This document shows positions 6,751 to 8,086 of a stretch of DNA of 8,086 nt, piece by piece (position 1 is the first letter of the stretch; every line of letters starts with the position of its first letter). The stretch covers positions 1 to 8,086 of the forward strand of contig SFQP01000049.1 of the NCBI GenBank assembly GCA_004562975.1, written 5' to 3'. This stretch comes from a bacterium. GTDB lineage: Bacteria; Bacteroidota; Bacteroidia; Bacteroidales; Bacteroidaceae. Both the position numbers and the translations under genes were made by a program. Below the pieces are notes generated by a model, which saw nothing but the letters and a program-made list of their open reading frames with translations, was not told where the DNA came from and ran no database searches.

Positions 6751-6813
6751 AGGCAAATTTCGATAGGTAAAAGGCAAATATTTGCCTAATAATTTGCCTT
6801 TCGATTTGCCTTT
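6751..6813. repeat. Cluster of GGCAAA/TTTGCC repeats ahead of the integrase
   Basis: Five copies of a hexamer occur in about 60 bases: GGCAAA at 6752 and 6773, then the reverse form TTTGCC at 6781, 6793 and 6805. The second and third copies form a perfect 16-base palindrome (6772-6787). The last three copies are spaced exactly 12 bases apart, and the final two share TTTGCCTTT. Regular direct copies near an att site resemble integrase arm-type or excisionase sites; an operator for the integrase promoter is equally possible. Confidence 0.6.
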
Positions 6814-6820
6814 GGCTAAT

Positions 6821-6858
6821 CTCATAACGAACGCTCTAAAAAATTCAAGCGTTATGAG
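6821..6858 (+). promoter_or_regulatory. Inverted repeat covering the integrase start codon
   Basis: CTCATAACG (6821-6829) and CGTTATGAG (6850-6858) are perfect 9-base reverse complements with a 20-base, A-rich loop, and the right arm contains the ATG at 6854-6856. An overlapping alternative pair, AACGCT (6830-6835) with AGCGTT (6848-6853), competes for part of the same right arm. In RNA the outer stem would hide the start codon. A DNA-level binding site for integrase or a repressor is also possible. Confidence 0.45.
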
Positions 6859-8086
6859 CAAAACAACAATTTATTACGGACTGCACAACAACCAAGTTAA
6901 GTTGTATGTAGTTATCAATGGAAAGCGCAAAAACAAAACCCTTTCCTTTTTCGGGAACAACTACAAGGTTGAAACCCCTATTACACGTTGGGACAATGAA
7001 AACAAATGCTTTGTTTCTAAGATTGACCGCAACACCATTGTTACAACCGCCAAAGAAGACAACAAGCGGCTGGAAGAGTTATTAAGAATACTGGAAGAGT
7101 TAGCCAGTATTAGGGAATTTTCCAGTTGTGACGATTTCTTTACAGCCTACAAAACCGCCAATAGTGTTGAGGCTGCAAAAGTCCCTACCTTGTTGGAATT
7201 TGCCAAAATCTATGCCCAATTGTGGAAGACTGGCAAAGTACAAGGCAAAAAGCACTACAAAGAAAGTGGCAATTATGTTATCTATGAAAAGTTTGTTAGA
7301 AGACTACAAGGCTACCAGTACAAGAAATTGCAGCCGTGGGCAAATGAAATAAAAGTGTTTGCCGATACTCTTATGACCGCAATAGACAATGACACTTACA
7401 ACAAATTTATTGCATTTCTTTCAAATCACGACTTGCCAATAAAGGATAGCCTCAACGCATTTCGGGCAACATCTTACTATTATCGCCGTTGGTTCATGGA
7501 AGATGATAACTTTAGGTTTCAGATAAAAGAGAAGCACAAAGAAGACGTGCAAGCCAGTAAGGAACGCAAGACGAAAGCCCAAACACTTACAAAGGAACAG
7601 ATAAAGCAACTGGCACAACTGGATGTAAAAGCCGTTTGCCCCAAAATGGAAGATGCACGGAAACAACTCTACAAAGATACGCTTTTGCTCATGTATGGGC
7701 TTGTTTCACGTCCTATTGATATTCTTTCTATGAAAATAGAAGATATAAAGAAAGGACAAAACGGCTTTTACTGGGTATATTGCGCCAACAAAATGCGTAA
7801 CACAAAGAAGAAGCAAAAGGCAATAGACAAAACACCCATTGAAAAAGGTTACTGGGAGATATTAAGCAAGTACATTGGTAAACGTAAAAAGGGCTTTGTA
7901 TTGCCTTTCTCTATCAACGAAACGGAAAAGCCTCAACAACAAAGAAAAATCCAAGTAAACCACACTTCCGTAAATATAGGCAAGTTTCTGAAAGCAATTG
8001 CCAGATATTACAACTGGGAGATTGATATAAAAGGGCTATCCATGTACACGCTACGACATACCGCTATAACAGATTTGCTTAAAACA
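6854..8086 (+). CDS. Tyrosine recombinase/integrase, 3' partial
   Basis: The first 411 residues of a Bacteroides-type site-specific recombinase; the frame is open to the last base of the window. Residues about 1-60 look like the arm-site DNA-binding domain of these integrases (YYGLHNNQVKLYVVINGKR). A helical core-binding domain covers about 110-225. The catalytic domain begins near 240 (LTKEQIKQLAQLD), with the first Arg at 286 (YGLVSRPIDIL), a likely catalytic Lys at 313 or shortly after (CANKMRNTKKK), and box II as YTLRHT (398-403), where Arg401 is present and Tyr replaces the usual first His. The second His/Trp and the nucleophilic Tyr would be in the roughly 40 residues beyond the window. 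ATG 6854 is the first in-frame start, with no clear ribosome site. AT-rich codon use separates it from the chromosomal genes. It probably integrates the element at tRNA-Leu. Confidence 0.93.
   Translation, partial: MSKTTIYYGLHNNQVKLYVVINGKRKNKTLSFFGNNYKVETPITRWDNENKCFVSKIDRNTIVTTAKEDNKRLEELLRILEELASIREFSSCDDFFTAYKTANSVEAAKVPTLLEFAKIYAQLWKTGKVQGKKHYKESGNYVIYEKFVRRLQGYQYKKLQPWANEIKVFADTLMTAIDNDTYNKFIAFLSNHDLPIKDSLNAFRATSYYYRRWFMEDDNFRFQIKEKHKEDVQASKERKTKAQTLTKEQIKQLAQLDVKAVCPKMEDARKQLYKDTLLLMYGLVSRPIDILSMKIEDIKKGQNGFYWVYCANKMRNTKKKQKAIDKTPIEKGYWEILSKYIGKRKKGFVLPFSINETEKPQQQRKIQVNHTSVNIGKFLKAIARYYNWEIDIKGLSMYTLRHTAITDLLKT

Larger units (their letters stand above)
6626..8086. mobile_element. Left end of an integrated element (island/ICE/prophage), partial
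   Basis: From the end of tRNA-Leu the sequence becomes AT-rich and uses A/T-ending codons, unlike the GC-rich genes to the left. The only gene is a tyrosine recombinase facing away from the tRNA, preceded by a repeat-rich non-coding stretch of about 230 bases. Together these are the classic structure of an att-proximal element end. The element type cannot be told because its body lies beyond 8086. Confidence 0.65.

Noticed and set aside
6646..6861. Minus-strand frame of 71 residues between tRNA and integrase (possible divergent excisionase)
   Set aside because: It spans the terminator-like hairpin and the repeat cluster and lacks a winged-helix or HTH pattern, so it is better explained as non-coding.
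1..8086. CRISPR array or a second copy of the tRNA 3' end (far att site)
   Set aside because: No regularly spaced repeat with unique spacers is present, and no second copy of the tRNA-Leu T-arm/acceptor sequence was seen in the window.

Overview
The window looks like a Bacteroidota (Bacteroidales) chromosome meeting the start of an integrated mobile element. The clues are the long IspG form with a large internal insertion, promoters of the Bacteroides type (TTTG, about 20 bases, then TAnnTTTG), little Shine-Dalgarno sequence ahead of the starts, a large-family sigma factor typical of gut Bacteroidales, and a Bacteroides-type tyrosine recombinase. The chromosomal part is GC-rich for this group, which would fit a Prevotella/Paraprevotella/Alistipes-like member, but I cannot name the genus.

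Layout, all genes on the + strand: (1) 1-1836, the 3' part of ispG (MEP isoprenoid pathway), cut by the window start. (2) 1837-2340, a gene-free stretch with a striking 55-base palindrome (likely the ispG terminator), a candidate promoter near 2115, and a GC-rich leader that can fold. (3) 2341-2997 and 3010-3651, a sigma-70-family factor followed 12 bases later by a small protein that resembles, in arrangement, an anti-sigma or sigma-partner protein. (4) 3652-3973, a gene-free stretch with an AT-rich tract and a candidate -7 box. (5) 3974-4390, a WbuC-family cupin, and 4481-6421, a membrane-anchored nucleotide-sugar 4,6-dehydratase (CapD/FlaA1/WbpM type); together these point to surface polysaccharide synthesis. 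(6) 6501-6625, tRNA-Leu(UAG) with its own good promoter. (7) 6626-8086, an AT-rich region unlike everything before it, with several inverted and direct repeats and then a tyrosine recombinase gene that runs off the window end.

The most informative junction is at the tRNA-Leu 3' end. Base composition drops sharply there, an integrase gene begins about 230 bases downstream in the same direction, and the gap is packed with symmetric repeats of the kind used as integrase/excisionase arm sites, operators or terminators. I read this as the attL-like end of an integrative element (genomic island, ICE or prophage) whose body lies to the right of the window. Nothing here amounts to a clearly new defence or metabolic system. 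The best candidates for unrecorded biology are the integrase leader, where an inverted repeat covers the start codon, the arm-site-like repeat cluster, the 55-base palindrome and the sigma/partner pair with its folded leader.
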